The notes under the pieces are model-generated. The model was not told the origin of the DNA, searched no databases, and saw nothing but the letters and a program-made list of their open reading frames with translations. DNA of 64,000 nucleotides from Trujillonella endophytica (GTDB lineage: Bacteria; Actinomycetota; Actinomycetes; Mycobacteriales; Geodermatophilaceae), in assembly GCF_019799905.1 (NCBI RefSeq), contig NZ_JABGCI010000006.1, forward strand, positions 62,001-126,000. Direction: 5' to 3'. A program made the position numbers and the translations under genes. This document shows positions 36,231 to 44,222 of the stretch, one piece after another. Positions within the stretch are counted from its first letter, which is position 1; each line of letters opens with the position of its first letter.

Positions 36231-37708
36231 TGCCCAGGTCGTCGAACGTGCCGGGCAGGCTCCGTTCCCTGGTCTCCGGCCGCCGGGTGGCCGCGGCGGT
36301 GGCCGCGGGCGTCGTCGGCAGCGTGCTCCTGATCGGGGCCGCACCGGTCGCGGTCGCGGACACGTTCTCCTCGCCGGACACCGGCACCCACTCCGTCGCC
36401 GGCGCCATCCTCGACGAGTACCGCCACCTCAAGGGTCCGCAGGGCCGGCTGGGGTACCCGGTCACCGACGAGCTGCCCACCCCGCAGCGGTTCGGCCGGT
36501 TCAACCACTTCCAGCACGGCTCGATCTACTGGTCGCCCGCCACCGGCGCGCACGAGATCCGTGGCGGCATCCGGCACCACTGGGCCGAGATCGGCTGGGA
36601 GAACAGCACGCTCGGCTTCCCCACGACCGACGAGTTCGCGATCCCGGGCGGGGTCACCCAGCACTTCGAGCGCGGGTCGATGTACTGGTCGGCGGCGACC
36701 GGGGCGCACCTGGTCCGCGGCGCCATCCACGAGCGGTGGGCCGCCATGGGCTGGGGATCGTCCTACCTCGGGTTCCCGGTCACCGACGAGATCGCGCTGC
36801 GACGAGGCGCCTACCAGCTCTTCCAGGGCGGGGCCGTCTACTGGAGCCCGACGACCGGCGCGCACGCGGTCCGCGGGTACATCGCGGCGCGCTGGGCGGA
36901 GACCGGCTGGGAGAACGGCCCGCTCGGCTACCCCGTCTCGAGCGAGAACGCCCTGCCCGGCGGCGCGTCCAGCCACTTCCAGGGCGGCACCATCTCCTGG
37001 TCCGCGGACACCGGCGCACACGTCGTCGTCGGGGCCGTCCGCGACCTGTGGGCCCGCATGGGCTGGGAGGGCTCGCTGCTGGGCCACCCGGTGACCGACG
37101 AGTACAGCGTCCCCGGCGGCCGGCAGAGCGACTTCGAGTACGGCTCGATCACCTGGACGCCACTGCTCGGGGCCGCACCCGAGATCCTGATCGAGGGCTC
37201 CGGGACCGAGTTCGTGCCGCTCGTCCTGGGCGAGTCCCCGATGATCGCGGACGTCGTCAGCGGCCCGACCAGCGCGCGCTTCACCGTGCTGGCCACCACC
37301 GGGTCCTCGTTCGCGATGCCCCTGGTGGACGCGGCGGGCAGCTACAGCGGCACGGGTGTGCTCAACCTCGCCCGCCCCCGCCACCCGTTCACGGGACTCC
37401 AGGTCACCACCGACACCGACTGGGTCGTGCACGTCATGCCGCTGATCGCCGCGCCCGCGTTCGCCGAGGGTGAGGTCGTCTCCGGCGGCGAGGACTCGGT
37501 GCTGCACTACGTGGGCCGGCCCGGCACCGTCCGCATCACCGGGGACGGCTCGTCCTCCTTCGGCGTCTTCGCGTACGACAACCGCGGCGAGTACCTGGGG
37601 GCGCTGGTCGCCAACGGCGCGCCCGCCCAGCTCACCGCGCCGCTCCCGCCCGACGTCTACCTGCACGTCGTGGGCGACGGCCCGGAGTGGAGCATCGAGG
37701 CCCTCTGA
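36230..37708 (+). CDS. Secreted LGFP-repeat protein 2
   Basis: A 492-residue tandem paralogue of the previous gene, starting at ATG 36230 inside its stop codon (TGATG). The signal peptide covers VAAAVAAGVVGSVLLIGAAP, with cleavage near VAVADTFSSP. Five LGFP units occur at the same spacing: LGYPVTDEL (73), LGFPTTDEF (127), LGFPVTDEI (180), LGYPVSSEN (231) and LGHPVTDEY (283). The same beta-rich C-terminal domain follows, including VLHYVGRPGTVRITGDGSS. The two differ more in the C-terminal domain than in the repeats, suggesting diverging partners or ligands. Confidence 0.92.
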   Translation: MPRSSNVPGRLRSLVSGRRVAAAVAAGVVGSVLLIGAAPVAVADTFSSPDTGTHSVAGAILDEYRHLKGPQGRLGYPVTDELPTPQRFGRFNHFQHGSIYWSPATGAHEIRGGIRHHWAEIGWENSTLGFPTTDEFAIPGGVTQHFERGSMYWSAATGAHLVRGAIHERWAAMGWGSSYLGFPVTDEIALRRGAYQLFQGGAVYWSPTTGAHAVRGYIAARWAETGWENGPLGYPVSSENALPGGASSHFQGGTISWSADTGAHVVVGAVRDLWARMGWEGSLLGHPVTDEYSVPGGRQSDFEYGSITWTPLLGAAPEILIEGSGTEFVPLVLGESPMIADVVSGPTSARFTVLATTGSSFAMPLVDAAGSYSGTGVLNLARPRHPFTGLQVTTDTDWVVHVMPLIAAPAFAEGEVVSGGEDSVLHYVGRPGTVRITGDGSSSFGVFAYDNRGEYLGALVANGAPAQLTAPLPPDVYLHVVGDGPEWSIEAL

Positions 37709-37759
37709 ACCGCCGGAGGCCGGGAACGCGGGATCCCCGCGCTCCCGGCCTCCACCACG

Positions 37760-39358
37760 TCAGGCGCGGGCCTTGAGGTCCTTGCGCAGGATCTTGCCGG
37801 CCGCCGACTTCGGCACCTGCTCGATGAACTCCACGAACCGGATCTTCTTGTGGGGCGCCACCCGCTCGGTCATGAACGCCATGACCGCGTCCTCGGTGAG
37901 CCCGGAGCCGGGCGCCCGGACGACGAACGCCTTGGGCAGCTCCTCGCCGCTCTCGGCGTCCTTCACCCCGATGACCGCCGCGTCGGCGATCTCCGGGTGC
38001 CCGATCAGCACGGCCTCCAGCTCGGCCGGGGCCACCTGGTAGCCCTTGTACTTGATCAGCTCCTTGACGCGGTCGACCACGGTGTAGCGGCCGGCCTCGT
38101 CGACGATCGCGACGTCACCGGTGTGCAGCCACCCCTCGGCGTCGAGGGTCTCGGCGGTGGCCTTCTCGTTGTTGAGGTAGCCCTTCATCACCTGCGGCCC
38201 GCGCACCCACAGCTCACCGCTCTCGCCGGGGGCGGCGTCCTCACCGGTGGCCGGGTCGATCAGCCGGCACTCGGTGTTCGGGATGGCGTAGCCCACCGAG
38301 CCCTTCGGCACCTCGCTGTCGATGCCCGGCGGCTCCTGGCCGAGGTCCGGGGTGGTGTGCGAGACGGGCGAGAGCTCGGTCATCCCGTAGCCCTGGGCGA
38401 CGGTCACGCCGTCGGGCGCGCCCTTGCGCAGCCGGTCCTGCGCCGCCAGGGCCAGGCTCTCGTCCAGCGGCGCCGCGCCGGACAGGATCGAGGTCAGCGA
38501 CGACAGGTCGTACTGGTCGACCAGCGGGTGCTTGGCCAGCGCGAGCAGGATGGGCGGGGCCACGAAGGCCCGGGTGATCTTCTGGTCCTGGATCGTGCGC
38601 AGGAAGTCCTCGAGGTCGAACCGGGGCAGGGTGACGACGGCGCCGCCCCAGGCCAGGCCCTGGTTCATCAGCACGGTCAGGCCGTAGATGTGGAAGAACG
38701 GCAGGACCGCGATGATCCGCTCGTCCTCGCCCAGCGCGATCAGCGGGCGGCACTGGGCGACGTTGGCCACCAGGTTGCGGTGGGTGAGCATGACGCCCTT
38801 GGGCAGGCCCGTGGTGCCGCTCGAGTACGGCAGGGCCACCAGGTCCTCGGCGGGGTCGATGTCCACCTGCACCGACGGCGCCTCGCCGCCGAGCAGGTCG
38901 AGCATCCCGGCGTGGCCCTCCATGCCGTCGAGGACGATCACCTCGTCGACCGGGGACTTCTCCACCGCGGCGCCGGCGCGGTCCATGAACAGCGAGATGG
39001 TGATCAAGATCTTCGCGCCGGAGTCCTTCAGCTGGAAGGCGATCTCCTCCGGCGTGTAGAGGGAGTTGATCGGCGACATCACGCAGCCCGCGGCGGCGAT
39101 GCCGTGGAACACGACCGGGAACCACGGGGTGTTCGGGCAGAAGACGGCGACGACGTCGCCCTTGCGCAGCCCGCGGGCGTGCAGGTTGGCCGCCACCCGG
39201 TCGATGTAGGCGGCGAGCTGACCGTGGGTGATGGTGTCGCCCTTGAGGCCGTCGATCAGAGCGGGCGCGTCGGGCCGCTCCCGGCCGGCCTGCAGGACGA
39301 ACTGCGGCACGGACAGGTCCGGGATCTCGACGTCGGGATACGGGCTGGCCAGCGCCAC
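37760..39358 (-). CDS. AMP-forming acyl/4-coumarate-CoA ligase
   Basis: A 532-residue ANL-superfamily enzyme. The ATP loop is LPYSSGTTGLPKGVMLTHRN. Later motifs are QGYGMTELSPVSH, EGWLHTGDVAIVDEAGRY, RVKELIKYKGYQVAPAELE and the C-terminal catalytic Lys in VPKSAAGKILRKDL. The pattern is of the 4CL/fadD-like group that activates aromatic or fatty acids with CoA. The GTG at 39358 is preceded by GAGGAGG. The thioesterase gene lies 91 bp upstream on the same strand and might be co-regulated. Confidence 0.93.
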   Translation of the reverse strand: MALASPYPDVEIPDLSVPQFVLQAGRERPDAPALIDGLKGDTITHGQLAAYIDRVAANLHARGLRKGDVVAVFCPNTPWFPVVFHGIAAAGCVMSPINSLYTPEEIAFQLKDSGAKILITISLFMDRAGAAVEKSPVDEVIVLDGMEGHAGMLDLLGGEAPSVQVDIDPAEDLVALPYSSGTTGLPKGVMLTHRNLVANVAQCRPLIALGEDERIIAVLPFFHIYGLTVLMNQGLAWGGAVVTLPRFDLEDFLRTIQDQKITRAFVAPPILLALAKHPLVDQYDLSSLTSILSGAAPLDESLALAAQDRLRKGAPDGVTVAQGYGMTELSPVSHTTPDLGQEPPGIDSEVPKGSVGYAIPNTECRLIDPATGEDAAPGESGELWVRGPQVMKGYLNNEKATAETLDAEGWLHTGDVAIVDEAGRYTVVDRVKELIKYKGYQVAPAELEAVLIGHPEIADAAVIGVKDAESGEELPKAFVVRAPGSGLTEDAVMAFMTERVAPHKKIRFVEFIEQVPKSAAGKILRKDLKARA

Positions 39359-39449
39359 GGGGTCCTCCTCGTTTCAGGTGTGGCGCCAGTCTCACACCTG
39401 GGTGCCACCCGCGGCATGCCGGGGTTACCGGCCGGTCACATCGGGCCGG

Positions 39450-39869
39450 TCAGCGGGGCCAGAGGACCGACTGGGTGCAGCGGAACAGCGCCAGCGTCCG
39501 GTCCCCGGCGGCGACCACGGCGTCCCAGACCTGCGTCGTCCGTCCGGCGTGCGCGTTGGTGGCCACGCAGGTCAGCCGGCCCTCGCGGGCCGTGGCCAGG
39601 TGGTTGCTCTTGAGCTCGATCGTGGTGAAGCCGGTCGACCCCTCGGGCAGCAGCGCCCGGGTCGGGAGGCCGCAACTGGTGTCGGCGAGGGTGACCACGG
39701 TGCCGGCGTGCAGGTAGCCGTTGGGGGCCAGCAGCTCCGGGCGGATGTCGAGGTGGCTGGTCAGCCGGCCGCGCTCGTGGGTGTCGACCACGATGCCCAG
39801 GAGCCCGGGGAGGGTCCCGGGCAGCAGGGCGTTGAGCTCGTCGGCGGTGAGGAACCCGGTGGCGGACAT
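39450..39869 (-). CDS. PaaI-family hotdog thioesterase
   Basis: A 139-residue hotdog protein. The PaaI-type active helix region is LAPNGYLHAGTVVTLADTS, with the later strand STGFTTIELKSNHLATAREG. It hydrolyses acyl- or aromatic-CoA esters, in keeping with the CoA ligase gene that follows. ATG 39869 starts MSATGFLTADELNALLPG. Confidence 0.9.
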   Translation of the reverse strand: MSATGFLTADELNALLPGTLPGLLGIVVDTHERGRLTSHLDIRPELLAPNGYLHAGTVVTLADTSCGLPTRALLPEGSTGFTTIELKSNHLATAREGRLTCVATNAHAGRTTQVWDAVVAAGDRTLALFRCTQSVLWPR

Positions 39870-39923
39870 GCCCGGCAACCTAGCGACGGCCTCACGTGCC
39901 GGGATCAGGTGACCTGATCGTGC

Positions 39924-39982
39924 GGGGTCCTCCCTGACCGCAGGCGGTGCGCGAGGACGCGCTGCGGTGCGGGAGGACCCCC
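39924..39982 (-). terminator. Stop-codon-linked hairpin after folP (family A, divergent copy D)
   Basis: On the reverse strand the folP stop is followed by GGGGGTCCTCCC. GGGAGGACCCC (plus 39971-39981) pairs perfectly with GGGGTCCTCCC (plus 39924-39934). Inner ACCGCA/TGCGGT arms and CTCGCGC text recall the other copies, but the orientation of the outer arms is swapped. Confidence 0.65.
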
Positions 39983-40843
39983 TCAGGCGAGGCCGCGGAC
40001 GGTGCGGGCCGGCGGCCGGTCGCCGCGGATGGACGCGACCATGTCCAGCGTCTGCCGGGTGGGCGCGACGTCGTGCGCCCGGAACACCCGGGCGCCCAGC
40101 CACGCGCTGACCGCCGTCGTGGCCAGGGTGCCGGTCAGCCGCTGGTCCAGGACGACGTCGAGGGTCTCCCCGACGAAGTCCTTGTTGGACAGCGCGACCA
40201 GCACCGGCCAGCCGGTGTCGACGAGCTCGCCCAGCCGGCGGGTGGCCTCCAGCGAGTGCCGCGTGTTCTTGCCGAAGTCGTGCCCGGGGTCGATGAGCAC
40301 CCGCTCGCGGTCGACCCCGGCGGCCACCGCGGCCTCGGCCAGCGCCGTCGTCCGCGTGACGATGTCGGCGACGACGTCGTCGTAGGCGACCCGGTGCGGC
40401 CGGGTGCGCGGCGGCAGCCCGCCCGCGTGCGTGCACACGATCCCGGCGCCGGCCTCGGCGGCGACGACGGCCAGCTCCGGGTCGACCCCGCCCCAGGCGT
40501 CGTTGACGACGTCGGCCCCGGCCGCCAGCACCTCGCGGGCGACCTCGGCCCGCCACGTGTCGATGGAGATCGGCAGCGTCGGGTGCGCGGCGCGGATGGC
40601 GGCGACCAGGTCGACGGTCCGGCGGATCTCCTCCGCGGCGTCCACCTCCTCGCCGGGCGCGGCCTTGACCCCGCCGACGTCCACCATGTCCGCGCCCTCG
40701 GTGACGACCTGGTCCACCCGCTCGACGGCCCTGGCCAGCTCGTAGGTGGCGCCGCGGTCGTAGAAGGAGTCCGGGGTGCGGTTGACGATCGCCATCACCA
40801 CCAGGGAGCCCTCCGCCACGTCGAGTGCGCCGATCCGCAGCAA
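39983..40843 (-). CDS. folP2: FolP2-type dihydropteroate synthase homologue
   Basis: A 286-residue TIM-barrel protein. VVMAIVNRTPDSFYDRG is the pterin-site motif I, PISIDTWRAEVAREVL follows, and LSNKDFVGETLDVVLDQRL is near the end. The loop normally reading ESTRPG is VKAAPGEEV, as in mycobacterial FolP2 (Rv1207). As I recall, that homologue lacks measurable synthase activity, so this gene may not make folate. The tail MVASIRGDRPPARTVRGLA is nearly the same as in Mtb. The start is TTG 40843 behind a strong GAGGGGGGAACGGG site. Confidence 0.9.
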   Translation of the reverse strand: MLRIGALDVAEGSLVVMAIVNRTPDSFYDRGATYELARAVERVDQVVTEGADMVDVGGVKAAPGEEVDAAEEIRRTVDLVAAIRAAHPTLPISIDTWRAEVAREVLAAGADVVNDAWGGVDPELAVVAAEAGAGIVCTHAGGLPPRTRPHRVAYDDVVADIVTRTTALAEAAVAAGVDRERVLIDPGHDFGKNTRHSLEATRRLGELVDTGWPVLVALSNKDFVGETLDVVLDQRLTGTLATTAVSAWLGARVFRAHDVAPTRQTLDMVASIRGDRPPARTVRGLA

Positions 40844-40914
40844 CCCGTTCCCCCCTCGCCCCGACGGATGTGGTGGAGTCAGCCAACCAGACCACGTCGA
40901 AGGGGACAGGGCAG

Positions 40915-41376
40915 ATGGCGCAGACCACCGTCGAGGGCATCGAGGGCGTGCAGGGCCTCGTCGGCCAGCACATGGGCTACAGCGACTGGGTGACGATCAC
41001 GCAGGAGCAGGTCAACCAGTTCGCCGAGGCGACCGGCGACCACCAGTGGATCCACGTCGACCCGGAGCGGGCGGCGAAGGAGAGCCCGTTCGGCGGGCCC
41101 ATCGCGCACGGCTACCTCACGCTGTCGCTGGTCCCCGGCCTGCTGCCCGAGATCGTGGACATGCAGGGCTTCCGGATGGGCGTCAACTACGGCACCGAGA
41201 AGGTGCGCTTCCCCTCGCCGGTGCCGGTGGGTGCCCGGGTGCGGGCCGGCGCGACGCTGGCCGCGGCCACGCCGTTCGACGGCGGCATCACGGTCAACAT
41301 CGACGTGACCATCGAGATCGAGGGCGGGAGCAAGCCGGCGATGGTCGCGACCGTCGTCTACCGCCGCTACCTCTAG
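40915..41376 (+). CDS. MaoC-like (R)-specific enoyl-CoA hydratase, HtdZ type
   Basis: A 153-residue hotdog hydratase. The catalytic region FAEATGDHQWIHVDPERA holds the Asp and His, then FGGPIAHGYLTLSL. It is very close in motif to Mtb Rv0130 (HtdZ), which hydrates trans-2-enoyl-CoA. ATG 40915 gives MAQTTVEGIEGVQGLVGQH; the frame is open upstream but the earlier part is not conserved-looking. It is divergent from folP2 and followed by a hairpin. Confidence 0.92.
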   Translation: MAQTTVEGIEGVQGLVGQHMGYSDWVTITQEQVNQFAEATGDHQWIHVDPERAAKESPFGGPIAHGYLTLSLVPGLLPEIVDMQGFRMGVNYGTEKVRFPSPVPVGARVRAGATLAAATPFDGGITVNIDVTIEIEGGSKPAMVATVVYRRYL

Positions 41377-41381
41377 CGCTC

Positions 41382-41424
41382 GCGGAGGAGATCCGTGGGC
41401 GTGACGCCGACGGATCTCCTCCGC
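41382..41424. terminator. Bidirectional hairpin between hydratase and serine hydrolase genes
   Basis: GCGGAGGAGATCCGT (41382-41396) pairs perfectly over 15 bp with ACGGATCTCCTCCGC (41410-41424), with a 13-nt loop. It sits 6 bp after the hydratase stop and 2 bp from the stop of the convergent hydrolase. Confidence 0.8.
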
Positions 41425-41425
41425 C

Positions 41426-42676
41426 TCAGACCAGCGCCTGGTGCACCAGGGAGCGCAGGTGGGCGCGGACCGGCAGCGTGCTCGAGGGCAGCAGCTGCGT
41501 GTAGAAGGTGACCGTCAGGTCGTCGACCGGGTCGACGTAGAACGCGGTGGACGCCGCGCCGCCCCAGCCGTAGTCGCCGACGTTGGCGACGACGCCGTAG
41601 CGGACCGGGTCCAGCACCATCGAGAAGCCCAGCCCGAAGCCGACCCCGCGCAGCGGCGTCTCGGCGTACAGCGGCCGGCCGAAGCTCTCGAGGTCCTGGT
41701 CGCCGGGCAGGTGGTTGCGGACCATGTGGGCAAGCGTCCGCGTGCCCAGCACCCGGCCGCCGTCGTGCGCGCCGCCGCGGCGCAGGCACTCGACGAAGCG
41801 CAGGTAGTCGCCCGCGGTGGAGACCAGGCCGCCGCCGCCGGAGAGGAACGCCGGCTTCGACAGCGCGGCCGCGCCGGCGGCGTCCAGCGGGGCGTAGGTG
41901 GTCTCGGGCCCCTCGGGGATCCCCGGGACGGCGCCGTAGAGCTTGGCCAGCGAGTCGGGGTCGTCGTCCTCCCGCAGGCCGAACGAGGTGTCGGTCATGC
42001 CCAGGGGGCCGAAGACCCGCTCGGCGAACACCTCGTCGAGCGGCTTGCCGGTCAGCACCTCGACCAGCCGGCCGAGGACGTCGGTGGAGACCCCGTAGTT
42101 CCACTCGCTGCCGGGCTGGAACACCAGCGGGAGGGACGCCCACTGCCGGCAGACCTCGGCGGAGTCGGCGCCGGGCGGTGTGCCGAAGCCGTGCTCGAGG
42201 GCGCGGTACATCGCGTCGACCGGGTGGGCCTCGTGGAAGCCGTAGGTCAGGCCCGAGGTGTGGGCCAGCAGGTGGTGCACCCGGATGGGCTCCATGAGCG
42301 GGGCGGTGACCGGCTTCGCCGCGGAGCCGGCCACGTACACGCGGGTGTCGGCGAACTCCGGCAACCAATGGCTGATCGGGTCGGTGAGCTGGAAGGCGCC
42401 CTCCTCGTACAGCGACATCGCCGCCACCGAGGTGATCGGCTTGGTCATCGAGTAGATGCGCCAGCGGGTGTCCGGCTCGACCGGCAGCCCCCGCTCGACG
42501 TCCCGCTGCCCGTACCGGCCGACGTGCACCAGCCGGCCGTGGCGGGCGACGGTCACCAGGAAGCCGGGCAGCCGTCCGTCGTCGACGAAGCGCGCCAGCC
42601 GGTGGTCCAGGCGGGCCAGCCGGGACGGGTCGAAGCCCACCTCGGCGGGATCGGTGTCCACCCTCAGTTCCGTCAC
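41426..42676 (-). CDS. Serine hydrolase of the class C beta-lactamase/EstB family
   Basis: A 416-residue protein with the nucleophile motif SMTK (about residues 76-79) in WRIYSMTKPITSVAAM. The second motif is a Tyr site WNYGVSTDVLGRLVE. The C-terminal KTG equivalent looks like YGWGGAASTAFYVDP (GGAAST). No signal peptide is apparent, so it is more likely a cytoplasmic esterase, such as EstB or lovastatin-type esterase, than a drug-resistance enzyme. GTG 42676 is the start. Confidence 0.9.
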   Translation of the reverse strand: MTELRVDTDPAEVGFDPSRLARLDHRLARFVDDGRLPGFLVTVARHGRLVHVGRYGQRDVERGLPVEPDTRWRIYSMTKPITSVAAMSLYEEGAFQLTDPISHWLPEFADTRVYVAGSAAKPVTAPLMEPIRVHHLLAHTSGLTYGFHEAHPVDAMYRALEHGFGTPPGADSAEVCRQWASLPLVFQPGSEWNYGVSTDVLGRLVEVLTGKPLDEVFAERVFGPLGMTDTSFGLREDDDPDSLAKLYGAVPGIPEGPETTYAPLDAAGAAALSKPAFLSGGGGLVSTAGDYLRFVECLRRGGAHDGGRVLGTRTLAHMVRNHLPGDQDLESFGRPLYAETPLRGVGFGLGFSMVLDPVRYGVVANVGDYGWGGAASTAFYVDPVDDLTVTFYTQLLPSSTLPVRAHLRSLVHQALV

Positions 42677-42699
42677 GCGACGTCCTCCCTCGGGGCAGC

Positions 42700-42735
42700 G
42701 AGTCCCCCCTCACCGTGCCGGGTGAGGGGGGACTC
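42700..42735. terminator. Perfect 15-bp hairpin downstream of HU
   Basis: GAGTCCCCCCTCACC (42700-42714) pairs perfectly with GGTGAGGGGGGACTC (42721-42735) around a 6-nt loop. It lies between HU and the serine hydrolase on the reverse strand and, with the next hairpin, makes a double terminator of HU. Confidence 0.75.
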
Positions 42736-42739
42736 CGCA

Positions 42740-42810
42740 GTTCCGGCCCCCGTGCAGGGGCCCGCCGCGAGCCTGCGAGCGGTGGGGGGGGCACGGGGGT
42801 CCTCACATCA
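42740..42810 (-). terminator. Stop-codon-linked hairpin after HU (family A, copy B)
   Basis: Read on the reverse strand it follows the HU TGA as TGTGAGGACCCCCGTGCC. The outer stem CCCCCGTGC (plus 42791-42799) pairs with GCACGGGGG (plus 42747-42755), and the inner CCCACCGC/GCGGCGGG matches copy A at 32725-32790, apart from one loop base (TCGCAGGCTC). Confidence 0.85.
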
Positions 42811-43092
42811 GACCGGGACGTTGCTGGCGGCCTTCTTCAGGTTCGAGCCGGCGGAGACCTTCACGGTGTTGGCGGCCGGGATCTCGATCGACTCGCCGGT
42901 CTGCGGGTTGCGGCCGGTCCGGGCCGAGCGCTGCGAGCGCTCCACGGACAGCAGGCCGGAGATGGTGACCTTGTCGCCGCGGGTGATGGCGTCGACCAGC
43001 TCCTCCTGGAGCCCGGCGAGCACCGAGTCGACGGTGGAGGACGGGACGTCGGCGCGCTTGGCGATCGCGGAGACGAGTTCAGCCTTGTTCAC
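42808..43092 (-). CDS. hup: HU-family nucleoid protein
   Basis: A 94-residue DNA-binding protein starting VNKAELVSAIAKRADVPSST at GTG 43092. The beta-arm region is GRNPQTGESIEIPAANTVKVSAG with the conserved NPQTG. It lacks the long Lys/Ala-rich tail of mycobacterial HupB, so it is the short form. It compacts DNA as a dimer. Two strong hairpins follow, as fits a highly expressed, separately transcribed gene. Confidence 0.95.
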   Translation of the reverse strand: MNKAELVSAIAKRADVPSSTVDSVLAGLQEELVDAITRGDKVTISGLLSVERSQRSARTGRNPQTGESIEIPAANTVKVSAGSNLKKAASNVPV

Positions 43093-43292
43093 GGGGGTCC
43101 TCTCGGATGTTGTGGGCCGGCACCGGGTGTTCGGCGCCCGGCGGACGAATCGGTCCGTCCCCTGTCCCGGAGGCGGACCGGGGGGCACGCTGCCACGTCT
43201 GCCCGGAGTCCCGCCAGTGTGGGGGTGGTGCGGCTCCCGCAGGTCACAGCCGTCCCACGGCGACGAGCGCCCCTCCCGCCTACGGTGAGGAG

Positions 43293-44222
43293 GTGCCCCA
43301 GCTGCCCCGGACCGACCTCGTCGTCAGCGATCTGTGCCTCGGTGCGAACGTCTTCGGGTGGACGGCGGACGAGCCGACGTCGCACGCCCTGCTCGACCGT
43401 TTCGTCGACGCGGTGCCCAGCACGCAGCGGCCGATGGTCGACACCGCGGAGATGTACGGGCGCACCGTGAGCTCCGAGGAGGTGCTCGGCAGCTGGCTGG
43501 CCCGGCGGGGGAACCGCGACGCCGTCGTCGTGGCGACCAAGGCCTCGCCCGCCAAGGGCAAGGAGCACCCGCTGTCGGCCGTCGAGATCCGGAAGTCGGC
43601 CGAGCAGTCGCTGCGTCGCCTGCAGACCGACCGGATCGACCTCTACTACGCGCACTACGACGACGACACCACGCCGCTGGAGGAGACGCTGCGGGCGCTG
43701 GACGAGCTGGTGCAGGCGGGCAAGGTCCGGTACCTGGCGGCCTCGAACTACTCCGCGCCCCGGCTCGCCGAGGCCATGGACACCGCGAAGCGGCTGGGCG
43801 CGGCCCCCTACGTGGCGCTCCAGCCGCTGTACAACCTCATGGACCGCGCGGTCTACGAGGACGACCTGCGCGACGCCGTCGCGGCCTCCGACCTTGCGTG
43901 CTTCCCCTACTTCGGCCTGGCCGCCGGGTTCCTGACCGGGAAGTACCGGGCGGGCCAGCGGGTCGACTCCGTGCGCGAGAAGATGGTCGCCCCCTACATC
44001 GGGGAGCGCGGGGACCGCGTGCTCGCCGCGCTGCGGCAGGTGGCCGACGCGCGCGGCGTGGCGCCGGCCGCGGTGGCCCTGCGCTGGCTGGCCGACCGGC
44101 CGACGGTGACCGCGCCCATCGCCAGCGGCCGCTCGGTCGAGCAGCTGGCCGACCTGCTGCCGATGCTCGACCTGGTGCTCACCGACGACGAGCGGGCGCT
44201 GCTGACCGACGCCTCGGCCTAG
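43293..44222 (+). CDS. Aldo/keto reductase
   Basis: A 309-residue TIM-barrel NADPH reductase. The catalytic tetrad is visible: Asp and Tyr in MVDTAEMYGRT, Lys in VVVATKASPAKG and His in LYYAHYDDDTTPL. The NADPH site is TAPIASGRSVEQLADLL. It reduces carbonyls; the group AKR12/Tas-like is probable. The GTG at 43293 starts VPQLPRTDLVVSDLCLGAN, with GGTGAGGA directly ahead (short spacing). The gene is divergent from HU, and its last 4 bp overlap the convergent EAL gene. Confidence 0.9.
   Translation: MPQLPRTDLVVSDLCLGANVFGWTADEPTSHALLDRFVDAVPSTQRPMVDTAEMYGRTVSSEEVLGSWLARRGNRDAVVVATKASPAKGKEHPLSAVEIRKSAEQSLRRLQTDRIDLYYAHYDDDTTPLEETLRALDELVQAGKVRYLAASNYSAPRLAEAMDTAKRLGAAPYVALQPLYNLMDRAVYEDDLRDAVAASDLACFPYFGLAAGFLTGKYRAGQRVDSVREKMVAPYIGERGDRVLAALRQVADARGVAPAAVALRWLADRPTVTAPIASGRSVEQLADLLPMLDLVLTDDERALLTDASA

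Noticed and set aside
41426..42676. Beta-lactamase conferring drug resistance
   Set aside because: SxxK is present but there is no signal peptide and the other motifs match EstB-type esterases better.
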